In this document: piece by piece, positions 17,481-27,243 of the stretch
Layout of the letters: every line of letters starts with the position of its first letter
Numbering within the stretch: position 1 is the stretch's first letter
NCBI GenBank assembly: GCA_021775525.1
Contig: JAJFHQ010000037.1
Coordinates: 23,411 to 87,410, forward strand
Length of the DNA: 64,000 nt
Direction of reading: 5' to 3'
From: Hyphomicrobiales bacterium
GTDB lineage: Bacteria > Pseudomonadota > Alphaproteobacteria > Rhizobiales > Methyloligellaceae
Made by a program: the position numbers and the translations under genes
Notes under the pieces: model-generated
The model's database searches: none
What the model saw: only the letters and a program-made list of their open reading frames with translations
Told to the model about the DNA's origin: nothing

Positions 17481-18919
17481 TTGGCCGCCTTTGCGAGCTT
17501 CTTAAGATCAGGCTTGGGCCGCGCCGTCTTCTTGCTTTGCGCCAAGGCCTGCTCAAGCGCGAAAGCCACCTCCAGCACGAAAGCATCCGACCCGATGGGG
17601 CCGACAACCTGGATGCCAAACGGCATCCCCAGATGGTCGGTGCCGCAGGGCAAGCACACCGCTGAAGGCAGCGCCATGGTCAGCGCATAGGTCATGGCCA
17701 GCCAGCGCATGTAGGTCGGCATTTTCTCGCCGTTTATTTCTTCCACGAACAAATCTGCATGCGGGAACGGGCTGACGGCAGCGGCCGGGCAGATGAGAAT
17801 GTCGGCGTCATCGAAAAAGGCACGGAAGCGGGTGTAAAGCCCGGTCTGCACCTTGTGCGCCCAGGCGACATCGGGGAGCGAATATTCCAAGCCCCGCTCG
17901 GTGTTATTGATGACGTTTGGCCCCAACTGGTCGCGGTTGTTCTCAAGCCGCTCCTTGTGAGCGGCGACGAACTGCACCGCCCGCAGGATTTCAAAGGCTT
18001 CATGCACATCAGTAAGGTCGGGATCACGAGTTTGCGTTTCGGCAAAGAATGAACCAATGCGCTTGACCTTCTTCGCAAACACCTTGGAGATTTCATTGTC
18101 GAGCGGCGCACAGCCGAGATCGGCGGAGACGGCCACACGCAGAGTGCCAAGATCTACACCCGAAAGCGTATCGGGAATGCGCAGCACATCATCGCTGGAG
18201 AAGGGATCATCCTTGTCATGATCGAGCTGTGCCTGAAGCAGCAGATGCGCATCGCCGACCGAGCGCGCCATGGGTCCCAGAACCGGCATGGGCAACAGCG
18301 CCACGGGCCGCGTGGTGCGTGGCACAAGACCGGGCGAAGGGCGAAAGCCCACCACGCCGCAGAAGGTTGCAGGCGTGCGCAGGGACCCACCATGATCTGA
18401 TCCCGTCGCCAGTGGAACCATACCTGTCGCGACGGCCACGCCGGAGCCGCCGGACGAGCCGCCGCAGGTTTTGTCCGGATCAAACGGATTGCCCGTCGGT
18501 CCGAACACCCTGTTCGTGGTATTGGCGCCGGCGCCGAATTCAGGTGTATTGGTTTTGGCGAGTATGATGCCGCCTTCCGCGCGGATATTGGCCACGACGG
18601 AGTCGTCATGGTCAGGCACATGATCTTCATACAGCAATGAGCCCCATGTGGTGCGCAGGCCCTTGGTAGCCTGCAAGTCCTTGATACCAATTGGAAGTCC
18701 GTGGAGAACACCCAGCGGCTCGCCGTCCATGACAGCCTGCTCGGCCTCCTTGGCGGCGCTGCGCGATCCGTCCTCGTCAAGTGCCGTGATCGCGTTGAGT
18801 GTACCATCGACCTTGCCGATGCGGCTGATGCAGCTCTCAACAAGCTCAACCGGCGAGAGGTCCTTGCGGCCGATCAACCGCCGTGCTTCCAGAGCAGATA
18901 GATCGCAGGGTTTCGTCAT
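17477..18919 (-). CDS. Amidase signature family hydrolase
   Basis: 480 residues. The Ser-cisSer-Lys triad fits K80 (GIKDL), S155 (CGGSSGGSG) and S179 (GSDHGGSLRTPA). The family hydrolyses carboxamides, aryl or acyl amides, or the amide of GatA-type substrates; there is no GatB or GatC nearby, so a catabolic role is more likely. ATG at 18919 overlaps the stop of the M20 gene (ATGA), and its own stop overlaps the GGT start. Acts in the cytoplasm, no signal peptide. Confidence 0.92.
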   Translation of the reverse strand: MTKPCDLSALEARRLIGRKDLSPVELVESCISRIGKVDGTLNAITALDEDGSRSAAKEAEQAVMDGEPLGVLHGLPIGIKDLQATKGLRTTWGSLLYEDHVPDHDDSVVANIRAEGGIILAKTNTPEFGAGANTTNRVFGPTGNPFDPDKTCGGSSGGSGVAVATGMVPLATGSDHGGSLRTPATFCGVVGFRPSPGLVPRTTRPVALLPMPVLGPMARSVGDAHLLLQAQLDHDKDDPFSSDDVLRIPDTLSGVDLGTLRVAVSADLGCAPLDNEISKVFAKKVKRIGSFFAETQTRDPDLTDVHEAFEILRAVQFVAAHKERLENNRDQLGPNVINNTERGLEYSLPDVAWAHKVQTGLYTRFRAFFDDADILICPAAAVSPFPHADLFVEEINGEKMPTYMRWLAMTYALTMALPSAVCLPCGTDHLGMPFGIQVVGPIGSDAFVLEVAFALEQALAQSKKTARPKPDLKKLAKAAK

Positions 18920-20328
18920 GGTCTGTAACCGCCTTCTTTGTTTCCCATTTCCCAATATACGCCCGTGATCAGCGCCATCCCTTCGCGCATCAGCGGGCGC
19001 AGTATGTGCTCATTGGGCGCGTGCTGCGAGCAGGCCAGGTAACTCATGGGCAACCAGGAAAACGGCATGCCGAGTTCGCTACCTATGGTGCCGGTAACGT
19101 TTGATCCTCCAGAACAGGGCACGACCCCGCATTTGCCATCGCCAACGCGCTCCACCGCGCCTCTCAACCAGCTCGCCCAGGGATGATCGGGATTGGTCCG
19201 GCCCGGTGAAAAATAGCCCCGGTTTTCTTCCGGCGGGTCCTCGAATTCGATGTCGGTAAAGCCGCGCTCGTCGAGATGGGCACGCAGGATGGGCAATATA
19301 TCTTCCTGGTGTGTCTCGATCACATGGCGCAACTGGCAGCAGGCCCGCGCCCAGGGTGGTACGGCATTGACCGGCCGGTCCGGATTGCCGATCTGCAACG
19401 CCAAAACTTCAAAACTGTTCCAGATGGAAACCTTCTCTGCTCCGGTCAGACCAGGTTCGCCCCAATCGACATCGATGCCAGGGCCATCCTCTCCTGCCGA
19501 GCGGTTCGCACCCTCAACTGCATCACGAACGGATTGCGGGATGCCTTTAGGCCGCCAGCCCTCCACCAGTAATTCACCCTTGGGGGTGATGATGCTGGAG
19601 AGCGCGTGCGTCAGCCTCACCGCCGGGGAGCGCAACAGGCCACCCCAGTTGCCGGAGTGATGCCCGCCCTCACGGAAGTTGGCCACCAGGTTGAAGTTGA
19701 GACAACCCCGGTTGCCCAACGAGATATTGGGTTCAGCAATATTGGCGCGGGGGCCATCGGAGGAAAAAAAGGCATCTGCTGAAAAAGCGTCCCGGTTGTC
19801 AGCCAGGACTTCGCGAAAGCCCTTTGAGCCATTTTCCTCGCCCTGTTCGATCACTATCTTGGAGTTAAAGCCCAGCTTGCCACGTGTGTTTCGTATGGCT
19901 TCAAGCGCGACCATATGGGCCAGATGCTGGCCTTTATTGTCGGCCGTTCCGCGCCCGTAAATCCTGTCGCCATCAACCGTGAGCGCCCAGGGATCGCGGT
20001 CTTCTTCCCACTGGCCTTCCATGCCCAGCACGACATCACCATGACCGTAGCAAAGCAGCGTGGGCAGTCTCTCGTCTTCGATGCGCTCAGCCAGAAACAC
20101 CGGTCCGCACCCTTCGAATGGATTGTCAAAGACGCGGCATTTATAGCCAAGGCGATCAGCCGCAGGAGTCATGTGATCATTGAGGTAGGTGTAGTGCTCG
20201 CTCATCCGGTTTGGATTCTGGCTTTCAGTCTTGACCGCCACCAGTTCGGCAAGACGGGCGTAGTATCCTTCGTCGCCATCATCGTCATAGCAGGAGAGCG
20301 CGTGATCAATGGCCTGATCGCGTGACAT
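18916..20328 (-). CDS. M20 family metallopeptidase (dipeptidase-like), copy 2
   Basis: 470 residues. Zinc-binding and catalytic motifs: CYGHGDV with H96, GRGTADNKGQ with D130, and EQGEENGSKG with the paired Glu at 164-165. The M20 lid domain lies between about 200 and 330. A strong GGAGG precedes the ATG at 20328. The neighbour at 20330-21745 is a clear paralogue with the same motifs at the same places, ending 1 bp before this start. Probable role: splitting imported peptides or N-acyl amino acids. Confidence 0.92.
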   Translation of the reverse strand: MSRDQAIDHALSCYDDDGDEGYYARLAELVAVKTESQNPNRMSEHYTYLNDHMTPAADRLGYKCRVFDNPFEGCGPVFLAERIEDERLPTLLCYGHGDVVLGMEGQWEEDRDPWALTVDGDRIYGRGTADNKGQHLAHMVALEAIRNTRGKLGFNSKIVIEQGEENGSKGFREVLADNRDAFSADAFFSSDGPRANIAEPNISLGNRGCLNFNLVANFREGGHHSGNWGGLLRSPAVRLTHALSSIITPKGELLVEGWRPKGIPQSVRDAVEGANRSAGEDGPGIDVDWGEPGLTGAEKVSIWNSFEVLALQIGNPDRPVNAVPPWARACCQLRHVIETHQEDILPILRAHLDERGFTDIEFEDPPEENRGYFSPGRTNPDHPWASWLRGAVERVGDGKCGVVPCSGGSNVTGTIGSELGMPFSWLPMSYLACSQHAPNEHILRPLMREGMALITGVYWEMGNKEGGYRP

Positions 20329-20329
20329 G

Positions 20330-21745
20330 TTAGGCCCTCCCCGGGGTGATGCCTTCACCCAGATCCCAATACAATCCAGCCATCAGCTCCAGCGCGTTTC
20401 GCGAGATTGAGGCAAGAACATGCTCATCAGGCGCGTGCTGGGAACAGGCGGCATAAGAGTGAGGTATCCAGATTGCGGGCAAACCCAGAATATCAGTAAA
20501 AATGTCGTTGCCGATCGACCCGCCCATGCTTGGTATTACAGCAGGTTGCTCACCGGTCGTCTGGGCGATGGATTGGCGCACCCACTTTGACCAGGGATGA
20601 TCCATGTCCGTCTGGGTCGCGACAAAACCGCCTGTATTGGCGGGATGCGGCGGCAGCACCTGCACATTGTCGAAACCGTGTTTCTTCAGATGCTTCTTCA
20701 GCGCAGGAATCAGATTGTCCTTGTCGGTTCCAACCACGTAACGGAGCTGGCAATGGGCCCAGGCCTTGCCCGGTATGGCGTTCACCGGCTTGTCGGGATC
20801 ACCGATTTTCATCGCCAGGACTTCAAACGAATTCCAGGCGTAAACCTTTTCCGCAGGCGTCAGTCCGGGCTGTCCCCAGGTGGGATCGATCTCAGGACCA
20901 TCTACGCCGGGGTCAATCTCAATGTCCTTGAGCGCCACACGAACCGAGTTTGAAACAGGCGGTGGCAGCCACTCCTCGATCTGGATGGCACCATTTGCAT
21001 CCACTATCGTCGCCAGGGCATTGGAGAGAATGGCACCGGGGCTTGCCAGAAGGCCTCCCCAGTTTCCCGAATGATGTGCGCCTTCGCGCAAATCAACAAG
21101 CAGATCAAATGGCTCCCCGCCACGGTTGCCGAGGGTGACCGTCGGCCAGTCTGAGCGGACCCGCGGCCCGTCGGAACCGATGAATACGTCAGCGGTAAAG
21201 TCTTCCTTATTTTCTCTGACAACTTCGCGCAGGCCTTTCGACCCGTTCTCCTCGCCCATTTCAATAAGCGCCTTGGCATTGAAACCGAGAGAACCCCGCT
21301 CCTCCAGCACACAGCGCATGGCCGCCATATTGATGGTATGTTGTCCCTTGTTGTCGGCCGTACCGCGCCCGTAAATCCTGTCGCCGTCACGTGCTGCGAC
21401 CCAGGGCCCCTCGCCTTTGGTCCACTGATCATCCAATCCCTGGATCACATCGCCATGGCCATAGCCCAGAACAGTAGGCAGCGCGTCATCCTCGTGACGT
21501 TCGGCAAGCAGGAACGGGCCGCAACCATCAAACGGGTTTTCGTAAACACGGCATGTAAACCCCACCGCCTCGAAAGCCGGAATCATTTCTTCAGCGATAT
21601 AGCGGTGCAGCTCCGGCAACCCTTCGGGACGCTGACTCTCGGTGCGAAACGCAACTCGGTGTGCCAGCTCTTTCTCAAAAGTGCCGTCATCGAAATATTC
21701 ACAGACACGGGATATGGCACCCGACCGGCTGGCCACGCTGCTCAT
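20330..21745 (-). CDS. M20 family metallopeptidase, copy 1
   Basis: 471 residues. Motifs GYGHGDV, GRGTADNKGQH and EMGEENGSKGL carry the metal ligands and catalytic Glu. Alignment by eye with the next gene shows long shared blocks (NPFxGCGPxxLAER; DRIYGRGTADNKGQ; HHSGNWGGLL), so the two arose by tandem duplication, although they are now well diverged. Its ATG overlaps the stop of the DppF-type gene. Different substrate ranges for the two copies are likely but cannot be read from the sequence. Confidence 0.92.
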   Translation of the reverse strand: MSSVASRSGAISRVCEYFDDGTFEKELAHRVAFRTESQRPEGLPELHRYIAEEMIPAFEAVGFTCRVYENPFDGCGPFLLAERHEDDALPTVLGYGHGDVIQGLDDQWTKGEGPWVAARDGDRIYGRGTADNKGQHTINMAAMRCVLEERGSLGFNAKALIEMGEENGSKGLREVVRENKEDFTADVFIGSDGPRVRSDWPTVTLGNRGGEPFDLLVDLREGAHHSGNWGGLLASPGAILSNALATIVDANGAIQIEEWLPPPVSNSVRVALKDIEIDPGVDGPEIDPTWGQPGLTPAEKVYAWNSFEVLAMKIGDPDKPVNAIPGKAWAHCQLRYVVGTDKDNLIPALKKHLKKHGFDNVQVLPPHPANTGGFVATQTDMDHPWSKWVRQSIAQTTGEQPAVIPSMGGSIGNDIFTDILGLPAIWIPHSYAACSQHAPDEHVLASISRNALELMAGLYWDLGEGITPGRA

Positions 21746-22749
21746 TTTCTTTTTCCTTTGCGCGTTTTTTTACCCTTGGCTTTCTGACCCAAGCCATCTG
21801 CATAGAGGTGACACTCAACCATCGTTCCGTTTGCGCCGATCGTTGGAGGAACCTGATTGGAACAATGGTCCATCACCTTCGCGCAGCGCGGATGGAAGGT
21901 GCAGCCAGATGGGGGGTCAATGGGGTTTGGATAAGCAGCCCCCAGATGCGTATCCGGCACGCCAAGTCCTGGTACCGGTGTCAGCACCGAACCAAGCAGT
22001 GCTTCAGTGTAGGGATGTCTGGGAGACTTGAAGAGTGTTTCGGTATCCGCCTGCTCGACAATACGCCCCAGATACATCACGGCAACGCGCGTCGCCATAT
22101 GTTCGACCACGGCCAGGTTATGGCTGATAAGCACGTAGGTCAGATTGAACTCGGAACGCAAATCCTGCAGCAGATTGAGGATCTGCGATTGAACCGAAAC
22201 GTCGAGTGCGCTCGTGGGCTCATCGCAGATGACAATTTTCGGGCGGTTTATCAGTGCCCGCGCGATTGCCACGCGCTGGCGCTGGCCACCCGAAAGCTGG
22301 TTGGGGAAATTGTTGATCACGCGTTTCGGCAGACCCACAAGATCCATGATCGCTTCCGCACGGCTTTGCCAGGTCTCGGGGTTTGGATCATTCTGCACCC
22401 TGAGCGGCAGCATGATGATGTCGCCAATGGACTTGCGCGGGTTGAGTGAGGAATAGGGATCCTGGAATATGGGCTGAAGGATACGCGCGACCTCGATCCT
22501 GTCTGCCGAACCTACGGCTTTTCCATCGAGGCGCAGGGTGCCCGAAGTCGGCGGTAACAGGCCAAGCATCATCTTGGCGAGGGTGGTCTTTCCGCACCCA
22601 GATTCACCAACGATCCCCAAAACTTCACCGCGTTCGACATCGAGCGTAATGCCATTGACCGCATGCAGCGGTTTCTTGCCGCGCATGAACCCGGCGCTGA
22701 TCATGAATGTCCGGGTGACATCCGAGACTTCGATGACAGGATCGCTCAT
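21742..22749 (-). CDS. Peptide ABC transporter ATP-binding protein, DppF/OppF type
   Basis: 335 residues. Walker A GESGCGKTT, signature LSGGQRQR, Walker B IVICDEP and the switch His in LISHNL are intact, and the C-terminal oligopeptide extension PSGCTFHPRC is present. The last ~15 residues are Lys-rich (GKKTRKGKRK), which is unusual. Pairs with the DppD-type protein to power a dipeptide/oligopeptide importer. Overlaps the preceding gene by ATGA. Confidence 0.95.
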   Translation of the reverse strand: MSDPVIEVSDVTRTFMISAGFMRGKKPLHAVNGITLDVERGEVLGIVGESGCGKTTLAKMMLGLLPPTSGTLRLDGKAVGSADRIEVARILQPIFQDPYSSLNPRKSIGDIIMLPLRVQNDPNPETWQSRAEAIMDLVGLPKRVINNFPNQLSGGQRQRVAIARALINRPKIVICDEPTSALDVSVQSQILNLLQDLRSEFNLTYVLISHNLAVVEHMATRVAVMYLGRIVEQADTETLFKSPRHPYTEALLGSVLTPVPGLGVPDTHLGAAYPNPIDPPSGCTFHPRCAKVMDHCSNQVPPTIGANGTMVECHLYADGLGQKAKGKKTRKGKRK

Positions 22750-23759
22750 GCCACAACCTTGCGTTTGCTATTGGCTGCACAGACCTTCGGCGTCAGCACA
22801 CAGCGATATTGATGGCTCTCCTCAAAGGAAGCGCGAAGCGCAATATGCCCCGACTGGCAGGCATCATGGACATGGGAGCACCGGCTCGCGAAATGACAAC
22901 CCTGCATCTCGCCCACGAGGTTGGGAACAATACCGGGAATGGCGCCCAGATGTTCGCCGCGTTTGGTTTTACCCGGTATCGGGATGCACCGCAGCAGCCC
23001 TTGTGTGTAAGGATGCGAGGGCGCATTGAACACCTGCTCGGTGGTTCCGGTTTCGACAAATTCACCTGCATACATGACCGCGACCCGGTCGGCGACGCGC
23101 GCAACAATACCAAGATCATGGGTGATCAGGATGAGGCTCGTTTCGAACTCGTCACGCAGATCAGCAAGCAGATGAAGTATCTGTGCCTGAATGGTTACAT
23201 CCAGCGCCGTAGTTGGTTCGTCAGCCAGGATGAGCGCGGGCTCGCACATCAAGCTCATGGCGATCATCACGCGCTGTCGCAAACCCCCTGAAAGCTGGTG
23301 CGGATATTGTCCCAGCCTGCCGCGGGCTCCAGTGATGCCGACCTTTTCCAGCAGGAACACTGCGCGGTCACGCGCTTCGCCCGTGCCGACATTGCGGTGA
23401 CGCTGCATTGCCTCTTCGAGCTGGTTGCCAATTGAATAAGCCGGATTGAGGGAGGTCATCGGCTCCTGGAAGATCATCGCCATACGATTGCCGCGCAGAT
23501 CGGACATTTCGCGCTCGCCCAACCCGCGAAGGTCTCTCCCGTCCAGCATCAGCTTGTCCGCACTGCGCGTCGCCGTTCTGGGCAGCAAGTTCATGAGTGA
23601 AAGTGCCGTAATAGACTTGCCGCATCCAGACTCCCCAACAATGCAAAGCGTTTCACCCTTGGCGACCGAGAAGTTGATATTCTGCACCGCGCGCAGAAGC
23701 CCCGAGGGCACCTTGATGTCCACACACAGATTTTCGATTTCCAGGATCGGTTGCGCCAC
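22746..23759 (-). CDS. Peptide ABC transporter ATP-binding protein, DppD/OppD type
   Basis: 337 residues. Walker A GESGCGKSI, signature LSGGLRQR, Walker B LILADEP, switch His in LITHDLG, and the C-terminal oligopeptide-transporter tail with Cys residues (GCHFASRCSHVHDAC). Lies 4 bp after the DppC-type permease and overlaps the DppF-type gene, so all are one transcript. Confidence 0.95.
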   Translation of the reverse strand: MAQPILEIENLCVDIKVPSGLLRAVQNINFSVAKGETLCIVGESGCGKSITALSLMNLLPRTATRSADKLMLDGRDLRGLGEREMSDLRGNRMAMIFQEPMTSLNPAYSIGNQLEEAMQRHRNVGTGEARDRAVFLLEKVGITGARGRLGQYPHQLSGGLRQRVMIAMSLMCEPALILADEPTTALDVTIQAQILHLLADLRDEFETSLILITHDLGIVARVADRVAVMYAGEFVETGTTEQVFNAPSHPYTQGLLRCIPIPGKTKRGEHLGAIPGIVPNLVGEMQGCHFASRCSHVHDACQSGHIALRASFEESHQYRCVLTPKVCAANSKRKVVA

Positions 23760-23763
23760 GGGA

Positions 23764-24684
23764 TCAGTTCCGATTTTCCGGCGCTGTCACATCGCGGATG
23801 CCATCACCGACAAGGTTGATGGAGAGAACCAGGATGAATATCGCTGCACCGGGGATGCCAATGAGCCAGGAGTCAAAGAATATGAGGCCCTTCGCCTCGG
23901 CAACCATGAGCCCCCAGCTTGGCTCCGGCGGCTGGACGCCAAGGCCGAGGAAGGAGAGTGCTGCTTCCAGCAGGATTGCGTGGGCCATTTCCAGGGTGGC
24001 GACGACAATCAGATGATTGGCGATGTTGGGAATGATTTCACTGAGTATGATGCGCGGCGTGGAACATCCCAATGCCTGCGCGGCGGAGACGAATTCCAGG
24101 TTGCGGATTTGCTGAGTGGCACTGCGCATGACGACGGCAAAACGGTCCCAGATCAACAGGCCCAGCACCCAGATGACCACGGTCAGGGATGAACCGATCA
24201 GCGACACAACGGCCAGCGCCACCAGAACCACTGGCAGCGACAGTCGCGTGGTGAGGATGAAATTGACGACCATATCGACCCGTCCACCAAAATATCCCGC
24301 CAGAACACCAAGCGTTGTGCCGATAACGCCCGAAATCAACATCGCAGCGAACCCGATAAACAGCGATATGCGTGCGCCATAGAAAAGCCGGGTAAGATAG
24401 TCGCGGCCAAGGGCGTCGGTTCCCAGCGGATGCTCCCACGTGACCTTGGGACCATCATGCCAGATCGGCGGAATAAGCTTGCGCGAGAGAACCTGATCAT
24501 ACGGATCGCCAGGCGATATCACGCCCGCGAACAGGGCCATGAAAACAATCGTCAAAAGCACCACCGCACCGAAAAGAAGCCCTATATTTCCGAAAATTCG
24601 CCGGCGAAGCATGGCGCCAGGTGACGGCTCAAGAATTTCTTCCGCCGTCGGAATTCCAGCTCGTGCAAGGGAAACATTTGCCAT
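23764..24684 (-). CDS. Peptide ABC transporter permease, DppC type
   Basis: 306 residues with an N-terminal TM (about 32-55) and five further segments in the BPD_transp_1 domain. The EAA loop is seen as EFVSAAQALGCSTPRIILSE. HPLGTDALGRD before TM2 is typical of DppC. Starts 1 bp after the DppB-type stop. Confidence 0.94.
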   Translation of the reverse strand: MANVSLARAGIPTAEEILEPSPGAMLRRRIFGNIGLLFGAVVLLTIVFMALFAGVISPGDPYDQVLSRKLIPPIWHDGPKVTWEHPLGTDALGRDYLTRLFYGARISLFIGFAAMLISGVIGTTLGVLAGYFGGRVDMVVNFILTTRLSLPVVLVALAVVSLIGSSLTVVIWVLGLLIWDRFAVVMRSATQQIRNLEFVSAAQALGCSTPRIILSEIIPNIANHLIVVATLEMAHAILLEAALSFLGLGVQPPEPSWGLMVAEAKGLIFFDSWLIGIPGAAIFILVLSINLVGDGIRDVTAPENRN

Positions 24685-24685
24685 G

Positions 24686-25603
24686 TCAGCTCACCCTGAT
24701 GCGCGGATCGAGGAATGCGTTCAGCAAATCGGCCAGTAGGGTTAGGGCGATATAAAATACCGAAAGCACCAGCACGATCGCCTGCATCATCGGCAGATCG
24801 GCGCGCTGTATGGATTCCCAGGCTAGAAACCCGAGACCGTTAATCGCAAAAATCGTTTCAATCACGATTGACCCGCCCAGCATGAAACCGAACTGGACGG
24901 CGGCCAGAGAGACGACCGGGAGAATGGCGTTGCGAAGCGCATGCTTGAACAGCACCCGCATGGGCTGCAACCCCTTGGCGCGGGCCGTGCGAATATAGTC
25001 AGAAGCCAGAACTTCCAACATGCCGGCGCGCGTCAGGCGCATGACGCCGGGGGTCACATAATAGCCAAGCGCAATCGCCGGCATGACGAAGTTCTTCCAG
25101 CTGGCTGTCCCGGTTATGGGCAACAATCGCCACGTGATCCCGAACCAGAGCATCATCGTCAGCGCGAACCAGAAAGTTGGCATTGCTTGCCCGACAACCG
25201 CGAGGGCAAGCGCGAACCGGTCAATCAGGGAGTTGGGCCGGATGGCTGCCAGTACGCCAAGCGGGATAGACAGAAGCAGTGCAAAGGTAATGGCGCAGGC
25301 GCCGAGCAGCATCGTTGTCGGCAGGCGGTCGAAAATAACATTTGCCGCGGGTTCATTGAGATAGTGCGAGTGGCCAAAATCACCCTGTACAGCGTGTACC
25401 AGCCAATCGAGATACTGAACCAGTATCGGCCGGTCGAAGCCATAGACACGGCGGATATGTTCGATGTCTTCCTGGGATGCCGATTCAGGCGCCAACGCCA
25501 TCGCCGGATCGCCCGGCAGATAAACCATCGAAAATGTAATAATGGAGACGGTCAGCGCGACGAGAAGGGCCACACCCAGCCGCTTCAATGCATATGCCAA
25601 CAT
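24686..25603 (-). CDS. Peptide ABC transporter permease, DppB type
   Basis: 305 residues, six membrane segments, and the N-terminal MLAYALKRLGVALLVALTVS typical of DppB. The permease loop SDYIRTARAKGLQPMRVLFK matches the EAA motif that contacts the ATPases. It is separated from the binding-protein gene by 83 bp that contain a strong hairpin (25633-25660). Confidence 0.94.
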   Translation of the reverse strand: MLAYALKRLGVALLVALTVSIITFSMVYLPGDPAMALAPESASQEDIEHIRRVYGFDRPILVQYLDWLVHAVQGDFGHSHYLNEPAANVIFDRLPTTMLLGACAITFALLLSIPLGVLAAIRPNSLIDRFALALAVVGQAMPTFWFALTMMLWFGITWRLLPITGTASWKNFVMPAIALGYYVTPGVMRLTRAGMLEVLASDYIRTARAKGLQPMRVLFKHALRNAILPVVSLAAVQFGFMLGGSIVIETIFAINGLGFLAWESIQRADLPMMQAIVLVLSVFYIALTLLADLLNAFLDPRIRVS

Positions 25604-25632
25604 CGCCGCTTGCCCCCGGAGTTAAAGTGCAT

Positions 25633-25660
25633 CCCGGCCCGGCGAGTTTGCCGGACCGGG
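25633..25660 (-). terminator. Intercistronic hairpin between binding protein and permease genes
   Basis: CCCGGCCCGGC (25633-25643) pairs with GCCGGACCGGG (25650-25660), 10 of 11 bases, loop of 6. No T-run follows on the minus strand, so it is more likely to stabilise the upstream mRNA or attenuate read-through than to end transcription. This would give more binding protein than permease, a common pattern in ABC importer operons. Confidence 0.5.
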
Positions 25661-25686
25661 TATTGTCGGTGTCCTAGATCAACCGC

Positions 25687-27243
25687 TTATTTCCACTTGG
25701 CGCTGTAGAAGCGTGGAATTTCATCCGGCGTGGTTTTGAAGTCGAGATCCTTCGAGTAAACATAGTATTTGGCGTAGGTGAACATCGGCAGCCAGTACAG
25801 CTCTCCGGCGATCTTGGTCATCGCTTTCTTGTAGAGTTCTTCACGTTTTGCCGAGTCGGTGGTCGTGCCGGCATCCTGAATGGCCTTGTTCACTTCCGGA
25901 TCATCGGCAGGATCGTCCTTGCCGCCGCTAAAGAACACACCGGTAATAGCGGACGCATCGGGGATCGAGTTCGAACCCCAGGTCATGTGATGAAACGGCG
26001 TCTTGCCCTTCTGGGCCAGATCACGCAGGGCGCGGTAAGCCATGAAGTTCAACTTGGCTTTAATGCCAACCTTGGCAAGATCGCCAATCACCGCTTCGGT
26101 AAATTCACGCTGGCGATAGGCGCCGATTTCGGTCTCGAAACCGTTCGGAAAGCCAGCCTCGGCAAGCAGCTTCTTGGCCTTTGCAGGGTCGTAGTTCCAC
26201 TTGGGAACATCGCTCGTGCAGCCAAACTGGTCCGGGTGGCACGGCGAATGGATAACAACCGATGCCGGACCTACAAGATTCTTGGTGATGGATTCGCGGT
26301 TGATCGCATGGGCAACAGCCATGCGGACCTTCTTGTCCTTGAATTGCTTGCTCTCGGAGGAGCCATCCACATCGAAGGCGATATAGGAGACGCGCATGGT
26401 CTTGGCATTTTCAACCGTGACCTTGCCCTGGCTCTCAAGGCGCTCTGCCTGATCTTTCGGGACGTCCCAAATCCAGTCCAGTCCGCCCGTCAGCAGCTCG
26501 GCAATCTGGGTGTTCATTTCCTTGATGGTACGGAACTTCACCTTGCCAATCGAGGGCTTGCCCTTCGGACCGCTGAAATATGAGGTGTTCTTTTCCCAAA
26601 GGACATATTCGCCAGACTTGGTTTCCTTCCACTTGTAAGGACCAGTCCCATTTGGCTTGACCGAGCCATAGTCTTTTTTTCCGTCCGGCTTGGTCGGTGC
26701 CTTGTCATAGTGACCTTTCGGCAGCATGAACACTGCGCCGGCCAGATAGGCAATTGTGGCCGGAAACGGCTTGTGCAGGTTGATCTGAACCTTGTGAGAG
26801 CCAAGCTTCACAGCGTCCTTCATATATTTCACATTGGCATAGGTAACAACGGCATTGTCCTTGCTGGTCACATGATTGATCGTGTAGACGACGTCGTCAG
26901 CGTCGAATGTTGAACCATCGTGGAACTTCACGTCGTTTCGCAATTCAACGATCAGCGTGACATTGTCTTTCCATTCCCACTTGGTGGCCAGCAACGGCTT
27001 GAACTCACCGGTTGAGATGTCACGGAACATCAGCCCGTCCCAGCCGAGATGGCCCATAACAACCAATTCACGCGTACGGTTATAGTAAGGATCGACGACA
27101 CTGACCTCGCGGTCGGTCGACCAGCTCAAAGTATCGTCTGCTTTGCCGGCCTTGACCGGACTTGCGGCAAAAGCGATCGCTGTCGCGAGGGCCCCTGCGA
27201 ATAAAACCGGGTATCTCTTAAGCACTGTTTTCTCCCTTTTCAT
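25687..27243 (-). CDS. Peptide ABC transporter substrate-binding protein (SBP_bac_5)
   Basis: 518 residues with a Sec signal (to about KAG, residue 33) and the extracellular solute-binding family 5 fold. Typical elements: KWEWKDNVTLIVELRNDVKF followed by DGSTFDADDVVYTI, and the C-terminal segment near GELYWLPMF. First gene of the dpp-type operon; it sets substrate choice, probably short or modified peptides given the downstream hydrolases. The gap 27244-27506 must hold its promoter. Confidence 0.93.
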   Translation of the reverse strand: MKREKTVLKRYPVLFAGALATAIAFAASPVKAGKADDTLSWSTDREVSVVDPYYNRTRELVVMGHLGWDGLMFRDISTGEFKPLLATKWEWKDNVTLIVELRNDVKFHDGSTFDADDVVYTINHVTSKDNAVVTYANVKYMKDAVKLGSHKVQINLHKPFPATIAYLAGAVFMLPKGHYDKAPTKPDGKKDYGSVKPNGTGPYKWKETKSGEYVLWEKNTSYFSGPKGKPSIGKVKFRTIKEMNTQIAELLTGGLDWIWDVPKDQAERLESQGKVTVENAKTMRVSYIAFDVDGSSESKQFKDKKVRMAVAHAINRESITKNLVGPASVVIHSPCHPDQFGCTSDVPKWNYDPAKAKKLLAEAGFPNGFETEIGAYRQREFTEAVIGDLAKVGIKAKLNFMAYRALRDLAQKGKTPFHHMTWGSNSIPDASAITGVFFSGGKDDPADDPEVNKAIQDAGTTTDSAKREELYKKAMTKIAGELYWLPMFTYAKYYVYSKDLDFKTTPDEIPRFYSAKWK

